This document shows positions 36,773 to 46,064 of a stretch of DNA of 64,000 nucleotides, in pieces. The DNA is from Bacteroidales bacterium (GTDB lineage: Bacteria > Bacteroidota > Bacteroidia > Bacteroidales > Muribaculaceae). Where the stretch lies: assembly GCA_022009815.1 (NCBI GenBank), contig CP091725.1, forward strand, positions 1-64,000. Direction: 5' to 3'. The first letter of the stretch is position 1. Each line of letters starts with the position of its first letter. The notes below the pieces were generated by a model. That model was not told where the DNA came from and ran no database searches. It saw only the letters and a program-made list of their open reading frames with translations. Position numbers and translations under genes: made by a program.

Positions 36773-38074
36773 ATGAACTACGCAGAAACTATCGACTATC
36801 TGTTCAACAAAACTTTGGTTTTCCAACACGTCGGCGCGCAGGCCTACAAGCCGGGACTCGACACGACGCTTCAACTCGACAAGGTGTTCGGATGCCCAGA
36901 AAAGGCTTTCAAAACAATCCATGTGGCGGGCACCAACGGAAAAGGCTCTACGTCACACTTACTGGCGGCTATCCTGCAAAAAGCGGGCTACCGGGTGGGA
37001 CTTTACACTTCGCCTCACCTGCTCGACTTCCGCGAACGCATACGTGTGGACGGCAAAATGGTTTCCGAAGAGTTTGTGTGCTCGTTTGTCGATAAGTTTC
37101 TCAACAGCGGATACTCCGGACGGCAACCGTCGTTTTTCGAGCTTGCAACAATAATGGCTTTCAAATATTTTGAACATGAGAAAGTCGACGTTGCCGTAAT
37201 CGAGGTTGGACTCGGCGGACGGCTCGACAGCACAAACATAATCTCACCGGTGCTGAGCGTCATTACCAACATCTCGTTTGACCACACTCAGTTTCTCGGC
37301 GACACGCTTGCTGCAATAGCCGGCGAGAAAGCGGGCATAATAAAGCCGAATACGCCCGTTGTCGTCGGCGAATACACCGACGAGACACGCCCGGTGTTTG
37401 AGGAGAAGGCACAAAGCGTGAATGCGCCTATCGTATTCGCACAGGACAATTCGGAAATCACCGACTTCAGCCGTTCTGTCGACAGCCTGCACCTCTCCAC
37501 CCGTTCATTCGGCAACATCACCGATGAATTGGCTGGAGAATGCCAAACGCTCAATGCCGACACCGTGCTGCATGCAGTCTGCCTACTTCGCGAAAATGGA
37601 TTCATCATCACAGACGGAAACGTGCACGACGGTTTCGCATCGGTTTGCAGAACAACGGGTTTGATGGGGCGATGGATGAAGGTCGACAAACATCCGCTGA
37701 CAATATGCGACACCGGACATAACCCCGGAGGCTTCCAATACATCGCCGACCAGCTGCAACACGCCGAGTGCGGCACGCTGCGCGTGGTAATCGGCTTTGT
37801 CAGCGACAAGGACATCTCCCATATCCTCAACATGCTGCCTACCGACGCCCTCTACTTCTTCACCCAGCCGTCGGTGGAGCGGGCGTTGCCGTGCACCGTC
37901 CTGGCAAAGAAGGCCTCTGAATTCGGGCTGACGGGCAGCACTTTCACCTCTGTCAAGGATGCATATCTTGCGGCAAAAAGCGGTGCGGCGGCCGACGATA
38001 TGATATACGTTGGCGGAAGCACATTTATCGTTGCCGACTTGTTGGCGGCTCTCAAAGAATCTGGGAAAGTGTAG
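36773..38074 (+). CDS. folC: Folylpolyglutamate synthase / dihydrofolate synthase
   Basis: 433 residues from ATG 36,773 (an in-frame TTG lies 6 bases upstream). Mur-ligase-fold enzyme: VAGTNGKGSTSHLLAAIL (P-loop), LYTSPHLLDFRERIRV, VIEVGLGGRLDSTN, SFDHTQFLGDT, GEKAGIIKP, and the C-terminal CDTGHNPGG. It attaches glutamate to dihydropteroate and folates. The stop overlaps the convergent YihY gene by about 23 bases. Confidence 0.95.
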   Translation: MNYAETIDYLFNKTLVFQHVGAQAYKPGLDTTLQLDKVFGCPEKAFKTIHVAGTNGKGSTSHLLAAILQKAGYRVGLYTSPHLLDFRERIRVDGKMVSEEFVCSFVDKFLNSGYSGRQPSFFELATIMAFKYFEHEKVDVAVIEVGLGGRLDSTNIISPVLSVITNISFDHTQFLGDTLAAIAGEKAGIIKPNTPVVVGEYTDETRPVFEEKAQSVNAPIVFAQDNSEITDFSRSVDSLHLSTRSFGNITDELAGECQTLNADTVLHAVCLLRENGFIITDGNVHDGFASVCRTTGLMGRWMKVDKHPLTICDTGHNPGGFQYIADQLQHAECGTLRVVIGFVSDKDISHILNMLPTDALYFFTQPSVERALPCTVLAKKASEFGLTGSTFTSVKDAYLAAKSGAAADDMIYVGGSTFIVADLLAALKESGKV

Positions 38075-39383
38075 TGGTGCGGTAGGCTTCAGAGTCAACA
38101 TCGAGAAGCGACTTCATGCGGTCGAGAGCGGCTGCCACCGCCGGCTCTTCTATAAAGTCGGAATGACCGATTTCATGGTATCGGTTCATAAACTCCTCAA
38201 CCGTCATCCCCGACAAGTTGCGCGACGGTTGATAAGAGATGTTGCCGTCGTCATCAATCACCGCCGACAGGAATCCCCCGTCACACAGTCGGTCGACAAC
38301 CTCGTTGACCATCTTCACAGGTATCTGACGGCGGTCGGCAAGCTCTTTCTTGCCCACGGCGTCGGCGCCTACCTCAAAACGGCTCACAACGGTGGCTATC
38401 ACAAACAGTGCCACTTGGTCGACATAGCGTGCCGATGCTTTCTTCACCTGTGCCAGATAGTTGAAACGGAAGAAATTCTGCGATGAATAGGTCATCACCG
38501 CACACGCGATACACACTGTCCACGACAGCTGCATCCAAATCAGAAACAGCGGAAGAAAAGCGAATCCGCCATAGACGGCATTGTATTTGTCACGGATATC
38601 TGACCATGCACAAAGGCATACTGGATGAAATAAAACAGCACTCCGCACACAAATCCGGGCAACAGCGCGTTTTTAAGTTTCACTTTCGTGTAGGGTATCA
38701 ACACGTTCATCCCGACAAACAGAACTCCAAGCAGAAATACCGGGGAGAGGTCGAGAAGAAACTTGAGCACGGGCGACAACACGCCTATCGGTGAATTAAT
38801 CGACTCCTGGACGAAGTTTGACAAAAATATCGACAAGCCGCCGGAGCAAATCAGAAGAATGGGAATGATAAGAAGTATTGCCGTGTAGTCGGTGATGCGA
38901 CGATAAATCGGCCGTCCTTTCCTCACGTTCCACACATGGTTGTAGACCGACTCGATTTTTCTCAGCATGCTGACAAGCGTCCACAGCAAGAACACGACGC
39001 CGATGCCCACAAATACGCCCTTGGACAACGTGGCGAGAAAACGGTCGACGAAATCAAGTGAATTCTCAAGCATGGCGCGCTGCGATGGCAACCCCTTGTA
39101 AAGCGACTGTATCAGCACGTCGCGCATTCCGAAGCCCCTGGCTATGGCAAGAAGCAGCGACAGAATGGGTATGACGGCAAGAAGCGTGGTGTATGTCAGC
39201 GAACTGGCAAGAGTCTGGATGTTTGTCAAAAAAAGACTTAACCGAGAGGTTGACAACCTTCAGCAGCTTCACATACCACACATCGCGCGGATCTCGCCAA
39301 ACGTTTTCCGTGCAGTAAGCATATAGATGCCGAAACCTCCTGACAGCAATACGCACCGTCAAATATATTTTTCGTATTTCCAC
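38052..39383 (-). CDS. YihY/UPF0761-type inner-membrane protein (two apparent frameshifts)
   Basis: Three frames join into one product of about 440 residues. Segment 1 (39,383-39,235) is the N terminus with ENVWRDPRDVWYVKLLKVVN. Segment 2 carries most helices: TLASSLTYTTLLAVIPILSL, KIESVYNHVWNVRKGR, ILLIIPILLICSGGLSIF. Segment 3 has KYNAVYGGFAFLPLFLIWMQ and a soluble helical tail. These are the hallmarks of the family once called RNase BN, now viewed as a membrane protein of unknown role. Breaks are at a T7 run near 39,232 and an A run near 38,593 (AAAA expected, AAA seen). Both look like assembly indels. Confidence 0.85.
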
Positions 39384-39396
39384 TTTCTTAAAAAAA

Positions 39397-39750
39397 ACAG
39401 TACGGCTATAAGCCGGGTTATGTCGCAGCCTTAGCCGCGTCCTGTCATTTATCTACGCCACGCGTCGCCACGTGGCTCCAGCAGCCTACCCCCCGGCAAT
39501 GGACGAGTAGCCCTTAAATGCCGGTATACTTGACCTTGCAACCCATAAGATGTGCGGCGCGCAATGTCGCCATCGCGCCCGGTGGGCTCTTACCCCGCCT
39601 TTTCACCCTTACCACTTGCGTGGCGGTTGTTTTCTGTCACACTGCTCTGCCGTCGCCGACAGCTTCCCGTTAGGAAATATGGCACTCTATGTTGCCCGGA
39701 CTTTCCTCTTACCGCCAAAAGAGGCGGCAAGCGACAGGACACCGTACTGT
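39397..39750 (-). ncRNA. rnpB: RNase P RNA
   Basis: The catalytic RNA that matures tRNA 5' ends. On the minus strand the 5' ACAGTACGG pairs with the 3' CCGTACTGT, giving the closing helix. Conserved landmarks are GAGGAAAGTCCGGGC near the 5' end, the A-rich ACAGAAA core, GGTAAGGGTG and TAAGAGCCCACCG, and AACCCGGCTTATAGCCG before the 3' end. A T-rich run follows (T8), consistent with termination. About 354 nt, normal for type A. Confidence 0.95.
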
Positions 39751-39813
39751 TTTGTGTAGACAAAGATAGCGCATGTTGCGCTAAATTCAAAGCTTCGTCC
39801 CCATAAAAAGCGA

Positions 39814-39845
39814 ATACCGCCGACTGGGTATTCCGTCGGCGGTAT
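39814..39845 (-). terminator. Terminator after tig
   Basis: ATACCGCCGAC / GTCGGCGGTAT, an 11-bp perfect stem, followed on the minus strand by TCGCTTTTTA. Confidence 0.88.
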
Positions 39846-39871
39846 CCGTTCTTTCTATCTAATCCTGTCGA

Positions 39872-41242
39872 TTATGCTTCTTTCTTTTCTGCCTCTGCCT
39901 CGAAAAGTTTGTTGAACTCTTCTACAGAAACTGCCTTCTCGACAAGTGTCACAGCCTCTTTGACAGCGGCAAACAGCTTGTCGTCAACCGACTTTTCAAT
40001 CAAACGCTGACGATAGTCTTTGTTCTTCAAGAAATCTTCCGCATACTTCTCAACATATTCGTCAGGCACGTTTGTCATGCCATACTGTGCGAACTGCTGT
40101 GCTGCAAGCATCTTTGCCTCACGCTTGAGGTCCTCGTCGCCTACCTTTACCTCAAACATCTTGGCGATTCTTTCTTTCACCAATTGCCATTCTGCGGCAG
40201 GAAGCATTCTTTCGTATTCTGCGTCAACGTTCTCGTCGTTGATTTTCTCGTTTGTTTTCTTAAGCCATTTCTTCAAGAATTCTACAGGAAGCTCCAAGTT
40301 GCCCACCTTCTCCATCAACACTTTCTGTGCGTCGAGAGTGAAACGGTAGTTGCTGTCAAGCATAAGCTGGTTGGCAATCATCTCTTTCAACTTTGTTGCA
40401 TATTCCTCTTCGTTCTTGACTTCGTCCTTGCCAAACACCATGTCGAAGAACTCCTGATTTTTCTCTGCCGGCTTCAACACGATGATTTCCTTGATTGTGA
40501 ATTCAAAGTTTGACTTAACGCCTGCTGCCTGCTCCTTGTCGATGTTGAGCATCGATGCAACCTCAGCATCGCTGCCGTTGCCTGCTGCCGCCGGATTGAA
40601 CACCACCTTGTCGCCTACTTTCTTGCCTGCGAATTTCTCGCCTTCTGAAGTCTTGCCAAGATATTCCATCGAAACGATTGTGCTTTCTGCAACAATACCG
40701 CCTTCCTTCACGCTGCCGTCTTCGTTGAGCTCAGCAACAGAACCCTTGATAAGGGCTGTCTCGTTGACTTCATCTCCAGGAACTTGCGAACCGAAACGAC
40801 GTGTGAACGCCTCATCCTGACGCTGCGCCATCTCGTCGGTAACGTTGATTTTATAGTAAGGAACTGTGATGCTCTTGTCTACGTTCAACTCAAACGCAGG
40901 TGCCAAACCTACCTCAAACTTGAATGTGAAGTCCTTCTTGTCGAAATCCACTTCCTGGTTGTCTTCTGCCAAAGGCTCGCCGAGGATGCTGAGTTTCTCG
41001 TCTTCGATATATTTGAACAAAGCGTCGACTGTCTCACGGTTGATAACGTCGGCGAGAACTTGCTTGCCAAACATTTTCTTCAACAAGCCTGCCGGAACCT
41101 TGCCCGGACGGAAACCGTCGATATGATGTTTCTGACCGATAGTCTTAAGATCTTTTGCTACTTTGTCCTGATAGTCTTTTTCTTCCAACGACACTGTGAT
41201 GATACCACCGACATTGCCGTTTTTCTCCATTGTAACGTTCAT
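39872..41242 (-). CDS. tig: Trigger factor
   Basis: 456 residues. N-terminal ribosome-binding domain (KHHIDGFRPGKVPAGLLKKMFG holds the signature near residue 40), a central PPIase-like domain (~150-245) and a long helical C-terminal chaperone domain. It meets nascent chains at the ribosome exit. The PPIase domain is weakly conserved, as is common in Bacteroidetes trigger factors. It has its own promoter and is closed by the hairpin at 39,814. Intact. Confidence 0.95.
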   Translation of the reverse strand: MNVTMEKNGNVGGIITVSLEEKDYQDKVAKDLKTIGQKHHIDGFRPGKVPAGLLKKMFGKQVLADVINRETVDALFKYIEDEKLSILGEPLAEDNQEVDFDKKDFTFKFEVGLAPAFELNVDKSITVPYYKINVTDEMAQRQDEAFTRRFGSQVPGDEVNETALIKGSVAELNEDGSVKEGGIVAESTIVSMEYLGKTSEGEKFAGKKVGDKVVFNPAAAGNGSDAEVASMLNIDKEQAAGVKSNFEFTIKEIIVLKPAEKNQEFFDMVFGKDEVKNEEEYATKLKEMIANQLMLDSNYRFTLDAQKVLMEKVGNLELPVEFLKKWLKKTNEKINDENVDAEYERMLPAAEWQLVKERIAKMFEVKVGDEDLKREAKMLAAQQFAQYGMTNVPDEYVEKYAEDFLKNKDYRQRLIEKSVDDKLFAAVKEAVTLVEKAVSVEEFNKLFEAEAEKKEA

Positions 41243-41302
41243 ATTCTTAATATAAATTATTCAATATTCTACAGGCAAACACCGTTTTTGCCCAACAAGG
41301 TG

Positions 41303-41334
41303 CAAAATTACACTTATTTGCCTCATCTCGCAAA
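41303..41334 (-). promoter_or_regulatory. Housekeeping promoter of tig
   Basis: Minus strand: TTTG (41,334-41,331), 20 bases, TAATTTTG (41,310-41,303). Transcription would start near 41,297, leaving a leader of about 55 nt. Confidence 0.7.
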
Positions 41335-41476
41335 TTCTATGCCACATTTTTATTACATCCTTTTTGATTTTTGGTTTATTTCACGTTTCCTATCAATTTG
41401 CTGCGTCATTTGAAAAGTTTATCCGCTTTTAGGCATAAAGTTCATGATAACTTGACCTTCTGCGACCATTTTGTTG

Positions 41477-41484
41477 TAACTTTG
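41477..41484 (+). promoter_or_regulatory. Candidate -7 element of the rodA promoter
   Basis: TAACTTTG, with a TTG at 41,452-41,454 about 22 bases upstream. The GTG start at 41,504 is 19 bases downstream. Confidence 0.55.
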
Positions 41485-41503
41485 CGTTCTAAAATTTCAA
41501 TAA

Positions 41504-42960
41504 GTGGAATACGGAGATACAAACAAATCGGTTTTCAAAAGGATAGACTTCCCTATCCTGATTACATATCTGCTGCTTGTTGTGGCTGGTGCCATAAGCA
41601 TATATGCGGCAAGCTACGACTTCGACAATGCCAGCATTCTCGACTTTTCAGAATTTCAGGAAAGCAATTCTGCTGGATTGGACTGTCGGCGCTGCTTGGT
41701 GTAGCTATACTCTTGGTCGACAACTGGTTTTTCGACACATACGCCTACCCGATATATTTTGCAATACTGCTGCTACTGCTCGTGACAATCTTCATTGCTC
41801 CCAACATCAAGGGGTCGCACTCCTGGATTGTGCTCGGCCCTGTGAGCCTGCAGCCTGCGGAATTTGCCAAGTTTGCAACGGCGCTCGCTCTTGCCAAACT
41901 GTTCAGCGGCTACAACTTCTCGCTCAACGCCAAGTTCAGCAACTACATAAAGGCGGCAGCAATAATAATGGCGCCGATAATGCTGATCCTGTTGCAGAAC
42001 GAGACGGGTTCGGCGCTGGTTTTCACTTCGCTCGTATTCGTGCTTTACCGCGAGGGCATGAGCGGATTGATTCTATTTGCCGGACTTTGCTCGATTGTGA
42101 TTTTCGTGGTGGCGCTGAAATATTCAGCGATAATGGTCATGGGCATCCCCGGCGGCGAATTTATCGTTTTGGCTCTGATTCTGCTGATGATTCTGGGAAT
42201 GGTGGTGTTCTACTGCAAATCGGCGGTTATAACACGCAACCTTCTGATTGTGTATGCCGCATGCGGAGCTGTCTGCGGCACTCTATACGCTTGTGGAATC
42301 GAGATTAACGGACGCTTGTTTCTGCTTGGAACTATGGCCGCGGCTATCAGCTACCTCGTCTGGGAAATGCTGAAGAAGGAGGCCCGCAAAATTCTGCTCA
42401 TCATCACGTTCGCTCTCTCGTCGGTAGTTTTCTTGTTTTCCGTAAACTATGTGTTTACCGACATCCTCGGTGCGCACCAGCAAATGCGCATAAAGGTGGC
42501 TCTCGGCATCGAGGACGACCTGCAGGGCGCCGGCTACAACGTGAACCAGTCAAAGATTGCAATCGGTTCGGGAGGAATCCTCGGAAAAGGATTTCTCAAC
42601 GGCACTCAGACTAAGCTGAAATACGTGCCGGAGCAGCACACCGACTTCATTTTCTGCACCATCGGTGAGGAAGAGGGCTTTATTGGCTCGGCGGCGGTGA
42701 TTGCCGCGTTCCTGTTCCTCGTGCTGCGCATTCTGCAAATTGCCGAACGGCAGCGGACGGCATTCGGAAGGGTGTACTGCTACTGTGTGGCTTCGTATTT
42801 CATTTTCCACATCGGCATCAACATCGGTATGGTCATCGGGCTATGCCCCGTAATCGGCATTCCTCTGCCGTTCTTCAGCTACGGAGGATCGTCGCTGTGG
42901 GGATTCACAATCCTAATTTTCACACTTCTTAAAATCGATGCCTCGCGCGAGGACAGATAG
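41504..42960 (+). CDS. rodA: RodA, SEDS-family peptidoglycan glycosyltransferase (apparent frameshift)
   Basis: About 485 residues starting at GTG 41,504 (EYGDTNKSVFKRIDF). The N-terminal frame gives TM1 (LITYLLLVVAGAISIYAAS); after DFSEF the protein continues in another frame (SGKQFCWIGLSALLGVAIL). TTTT appears to have lost one T at about 41,659. SEDS signatures are intact: GSHSWIVLGPVSLQPAEF, VPEQHTDFIF and PLPFFSYGGSSLWGF. RodA polymerises glycan strands for elongation with PBP2. It is not next to mreB, mreC or mrdA here, which is unusual. The gene is too important to be dead, so I favour an assembly error. Confidence 0.9.
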
Positions 42961-42972
42961 CCTCAACGTCGC

Positions 42973-43560
42973 TTACTTTCCGGAAAAACGACGCTCCACA
43001 ACCTCCCAGTCCACAACGTTCCAGATGTTGTGAAGATAGTCAGCGCGCCGATTCTGATAGTCAAGGTAATACGCGTGCTCCCACACGTCGATACACAACA
43101 GTGGGCGCAGCCCGTCCATCCTCAACGGGGTGTCGGCATTCGGTGTGTTGATTACCATCAAATGATTGTCGGAGTCTGCAACAAGCCATGTCCATCCGGA
43201 GCCAAACAACGCTGCTCCCGACTGCTCCATCTTTGTCTTCAGCACATCGACCGACCCGAAGCACCGCTCCACTGCGGCAAGAAAAGCCTTGCCGGAGGCT
43301 GGCTTTGGCGATGGCGACAGCGCGTCGAAATAGAAAAGATGATTCCATGCCTGGGCGGCATTGTTGAGCAACGCGCCGTCGGTGACTCGCACAATCCCGT
43401 CGAGCGGCAACTCCGACAATGGAGTTTCAGCTGCAAGTTTGTCTACATTCTCAAGATATGTGCGCGTATGCTTCCCATAGTGGAAGTCAATAGTTGTGGC
43501 ACTGATGGCGCCGGTCAATGCGTCCGCCTGCCACGGCAGTTTTGGTAGTTCGTGTTTCAT
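42973..43560 (-). CDS. Fe/Mn superoxide dismutase
   Basis: 195 residues. The four metal ligands are visible: His in DFHYGKH, His in AQAWNHLFYF, and Asp and His in CIDVWEHAYYLDYQNRR. It converts superoxide to oxygen and peroxide, a common aerotolerance function in Bacteroidales, where the enzyme is often cambialistic. Iron or manganese preference cannot be read with certainty. It is convergent with rodA (12-base gap). No strong consensus promoter was seen. Confidence 0.95.
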   Translation of the reverse strand: MKHELPKLPWQADALTGAISATTIDFHYGKHTRTYLENVDKLAAETPLSELPLDGIVRVTDGALLNNAAQAWNHLFYFDALSPSPKPASGKAFLAAVERCFGSVDVLKTKMEQSGAALFGSGWTWLVADSDNHLMVINTPNADTPLRMDGLRPLLCIDVWEHAYYLDYQNRRADYLHNIWNVVDWEVVERRFSGK

Positions 43561-43621
43561 AATGGTAAAACTTTAATATTCATCCATATAAACACTCACC
43601 ACCACAAAATTGTTCAATCCG

Positions 43622-44722
43622 CTACGTCGAGGCGCGGTTGTAGAGCACTATGCCTATTATGAGATACACCACATTTGGAATCCACATTGCCACAAACGGC
43701 GACGTATAGCCAGAAACGGCAAATGTCGACGTGACCGTGGAAAACAGGATATACGAGAAACTCAGCACCAAACCGATACCGATGTTGATTCCCATTCCGC
43801 TCTTCACCTTGCGCGACGACAGCGACATGCCGATAAGCGTCAGGATAAACGCCACGCCGGTCATGGCGAAACGCCGTTCATACTCAATCTCAAAACTTTT
43901 GATATTCGCCACACCACGCATTTTCTGCCGGTCAATGTAAGCTTTCAGCTCCGGCGTGGTCATCTTTTCGTGGTCGTTCTCGGCAATCAGGAAGTCGCGC
44001 GGCTCAATCGGGATGATGGTGTCGAGTGTGGCTCCCTTCTTTATCTCCTCGCGCATTCCCCGGAAATTGCGTATCATGTAGTTTTTCATCGACCAGCGGT
44101 AAAGTGTGTCGTAGACCGCTGTCGTTGCAACCATTCGCGACACGAGCTTTTTGTCTTTAAACGTCTCGAGCGAGAAGTTGTATGCCGTTTTCGACGAGTT
44201 CTCAAAACGCGACATATAGGCGATTTCTCCGGGCGTCACCTGCAACTGGATGTTGACGCCATAGTCTATAGCCTTGTTTTTCACATATTTGTTCTGATAG
44301 TTGATTCGCTTCACATTGGCGGGCGGAATGACATAAGAGTCGAGCACAAACGTGAAGCTGGCAATAACCAACGCCGACGCCATATAAGGCAGCAGCAACC
44401 GCCGGAAGCTGACGCCGCTCGACAGAATGGCGATAATCTCGGAGTTCTCCGCCATCTTCGACGTGAAAAAAATCACGGCGATAAACGTGAACAGCGGACT
44501 GAACTGATTCGCCATGTAGGGAATATAGTTCAGATAATATTCAAAAATGGTTGCCTTTACCGGTGCTTTCATAAAGCTGTCGAGCTTCTCGTTGATGTCA
44601 AACATCACGATAATCGCAAGGATAAGCACGATGGCAAACACGTATGTGCCAAGAAACTTCTTGATGATATAACCATCAAGAGTCTTCACATACGGCTTGG
44701 GCAACTTGATTTGTCTTTTCAT
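43622..44722 (-). CDS. LptF/LptG-family permease
   Basis: 366 residues from ATG 44,722 (KRQIKLPKPYVKTLDGYIIK); longer upstream reading would run deep into tgt. Hydrophobic segments lie near the N terminus (TYVFAIVLILAIIVMF, LFTFIAVIFF) and the C terminus (FILTLIGMSL, VYLIIGIVLY) around a beta-jellyroll periplasmic domain, the YjgP/YjgQ layout. With LptB it extracts LPS from the inner membrane. Which of F or G it is cannot be settled. The start overlaps the tgt stop by 4 bases, so the pair is translationally coupled. Confidence 0.92.
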   Translation of the reverse strand: MKRQIKLPKPYVKTLDGYIIKKFLGTYVFAIVLILAIIVMFDINEKLDSFMKAPVKATIFEYYLNYIPYMANQFSPLFTFIAVIFFTSKMAENSEIIAILSSGVSFRRLLLPYMASALVIASFTFVLDSYVIPPANVKRINYQNKYVKNKAIDYGVNIQLQVTPGEIAYMSRFENSSKTAYNFSLETFKDKKLVSRMVATTAVYDTLYRWSMKNYMIRNFRGMREEIKKGATLDTIIPIEPRDFLIAENDHEKMTTPELKAYIDRQKMRGVANIKSFEIEYERRFAMTGVAFILTLIGMSLSSRKVKSGMGINIGIGLVLSFSYILFSTVTSTFAVSGYTSPFVAMWIPNVVYLIIGIVLYNRAST

Positions 44723-45849
44723 AAGCGTTGCATTACACGGACCACTGTTTCGTCCTTCCAGGCTTTGAAATCGCCTGCAAGAATGTGGCTGCGGGCTTCT
44801 CCCACAAGCCACAGATAGAATGCAAGATTGTGGATCGACGCAATCTGCATGGCAAGAATCTCCTGGCTAACAAATAGATGGCGGAGATAAGCCCGACTAT
44901 ACATACGGTCAACCTCCGACGCGCCGTCAATCTCTATCGGCGAGAAATCGTCTGCCCACTTCTTGTTGCGCATATTCATTATGCCATTCTTGGTGAAAAG
45001 CATTCCGTTGCGTCCGTTGCGCGTAGGCATCACGCAGTCCATCATGTCGACGCCGCGCTCGATTGCCTCGAGAATATTTGCCGGCGTACCGACTCCCATA
45101 AGATAACGGGGCTTGTCTTTTGGCAGTATCTCATTGACAATCTCGATCATCTCATACATCTTCTCCGTAGGCTCGCCAACTGCCAGACCGCCAATAGCAT
45201 TGCCGTCGGCACCAAGATCGGCGACAAACTTGGCCGACTCCTGACGAAGGTCTTTATAGACACAGCCTTGCACAATCGGGAAATATGCCTGACTGTAGCC
45301 ATATTTGCCATCGGTTGCCTTATAGTGGTCCCATCCGCGGCGCAGCCAGCGCAGAGTCAACGCCAACGACTTTTTGGCATACTGATAGTCGGAATCGCCC
45401 GGCGGACACTCGTCAAGCGCCATCATTATGTCGGAACCGATGGAACGCTGTATGTCGACCACTCCCTCTGGCGTGAACAGATGTTTCGAGCCGTCGATGT
45501 GTGAACGGAAATACGCGCCTTCCTCCTTCAGTTTCCGGTTGGCGGAAAGGGAAAACACCTGGAATCCTCCGCTGTCGGTAAGAATCGGACGCTTCCAGCC
45601 ATTGAACTTATGCAGTCCGCCGGCCTTCTCTATGATGTCCATTCCCGGACGCAGATACAGGTGATATGTGTTGCCCAGGATTATCTGGGCCTTGATGTCG
45701 TTTTCAAGTTCGTGGAAATGCACAGCCTTGACCGACCCCACTGTGCCAACCGGCATGAAAATCGGGGTCTCTATAGTGCCGTGCGCCGTGGTTATGAGTC
45801 CCGCTCGCGCGTTGCTGTTCAAATCCTCTTTTTGCAGTTCAAAATCCAT
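44719..45849 (-). CDS. tgt: tRNA-guanine transglycosylase
   Basis: 376 residues. It swaps G34 for preQ1 in tRNAs with GUN anticodons. Motifs: FMPVGTVGSVKAV, the catalytic LTDSGGFQVFSL, IVQGCVYKDLRQ, GGLAVGEP, and GVDMMDCVMPTRNGRNG with the second Asp. The usual C-terminal zinc motif CxCxxC is not seen; the region reads DGASEVDRMYSRAYLRHL. Other Bacteroidetes Tgt proteins lack it too, as far as I recall. It forms an operon with the LptF/G gene. The queD-queE pair at 62,982 belongs to the same pathway. Confidence 0.96.
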   Translation of the reverse strand: MDFELQKEDLNSNARAGLITTAHGTIETPIFMPVGTVGSVKAVHFHELENDIKAQIILGNTYHLYLRPGMDIIEKAGGLHKFNGWKRPILTDSGGFQVFSLSANRKLKEEGAYFRSHIDGSKHLFTPEGVVDIQRSIGSDIMMALDECPPGDSDYQYAKKSLALTLRWLRRGWDHYKATDGKYGYSQAYFPIVQGCVYKDLRQESAKFVADLGADGNAIGGLAVGEPTEKMYEMIEIVNEILPKDKPRYLMGVGTPANILEAIERGVDMMDCVMPTRNGRNGMLFTKNGIMNMRNKKWADDFSPIEIDGASEVDRMYSRAYLRHLFVSQEILAMQIASIHNLAFYLWLVGEARSHILAGDFKAWKDETVVRVMQRL

Positions 45850-46064
45850 ATTTTTCGAGCCATTTTATTTCAAACTACAAAATTAAGCAAATTCTGCGAA
45901 AGTAAGCGACTGAAACGGCAAGATGTAGCGCCAAATCATTCGTTTTTACGACAAAATTGCTTCTTTGCTCTGACAAAATAGCAGAAAAAAGCATGTGGCA
46001 CAAGGATTGCTGACTTGATGACTGAATTTATTAATTACGTATAAACCAAATAAATATATACATT

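Noticed and set aside
41371..41503. Longer N terminus for rodA
   Set aside because: The upstream codons belong to a different frame and to the promoter region; the real N terminus is in the frame starting at GTG 41,504.
43610..44818. 402-codon plus-strand ORF
   Set aside because: Antisense to the LptF/G permease gene, which has all family features. The His- and Arg-rich composition is typical of a reverse-frame shadow.
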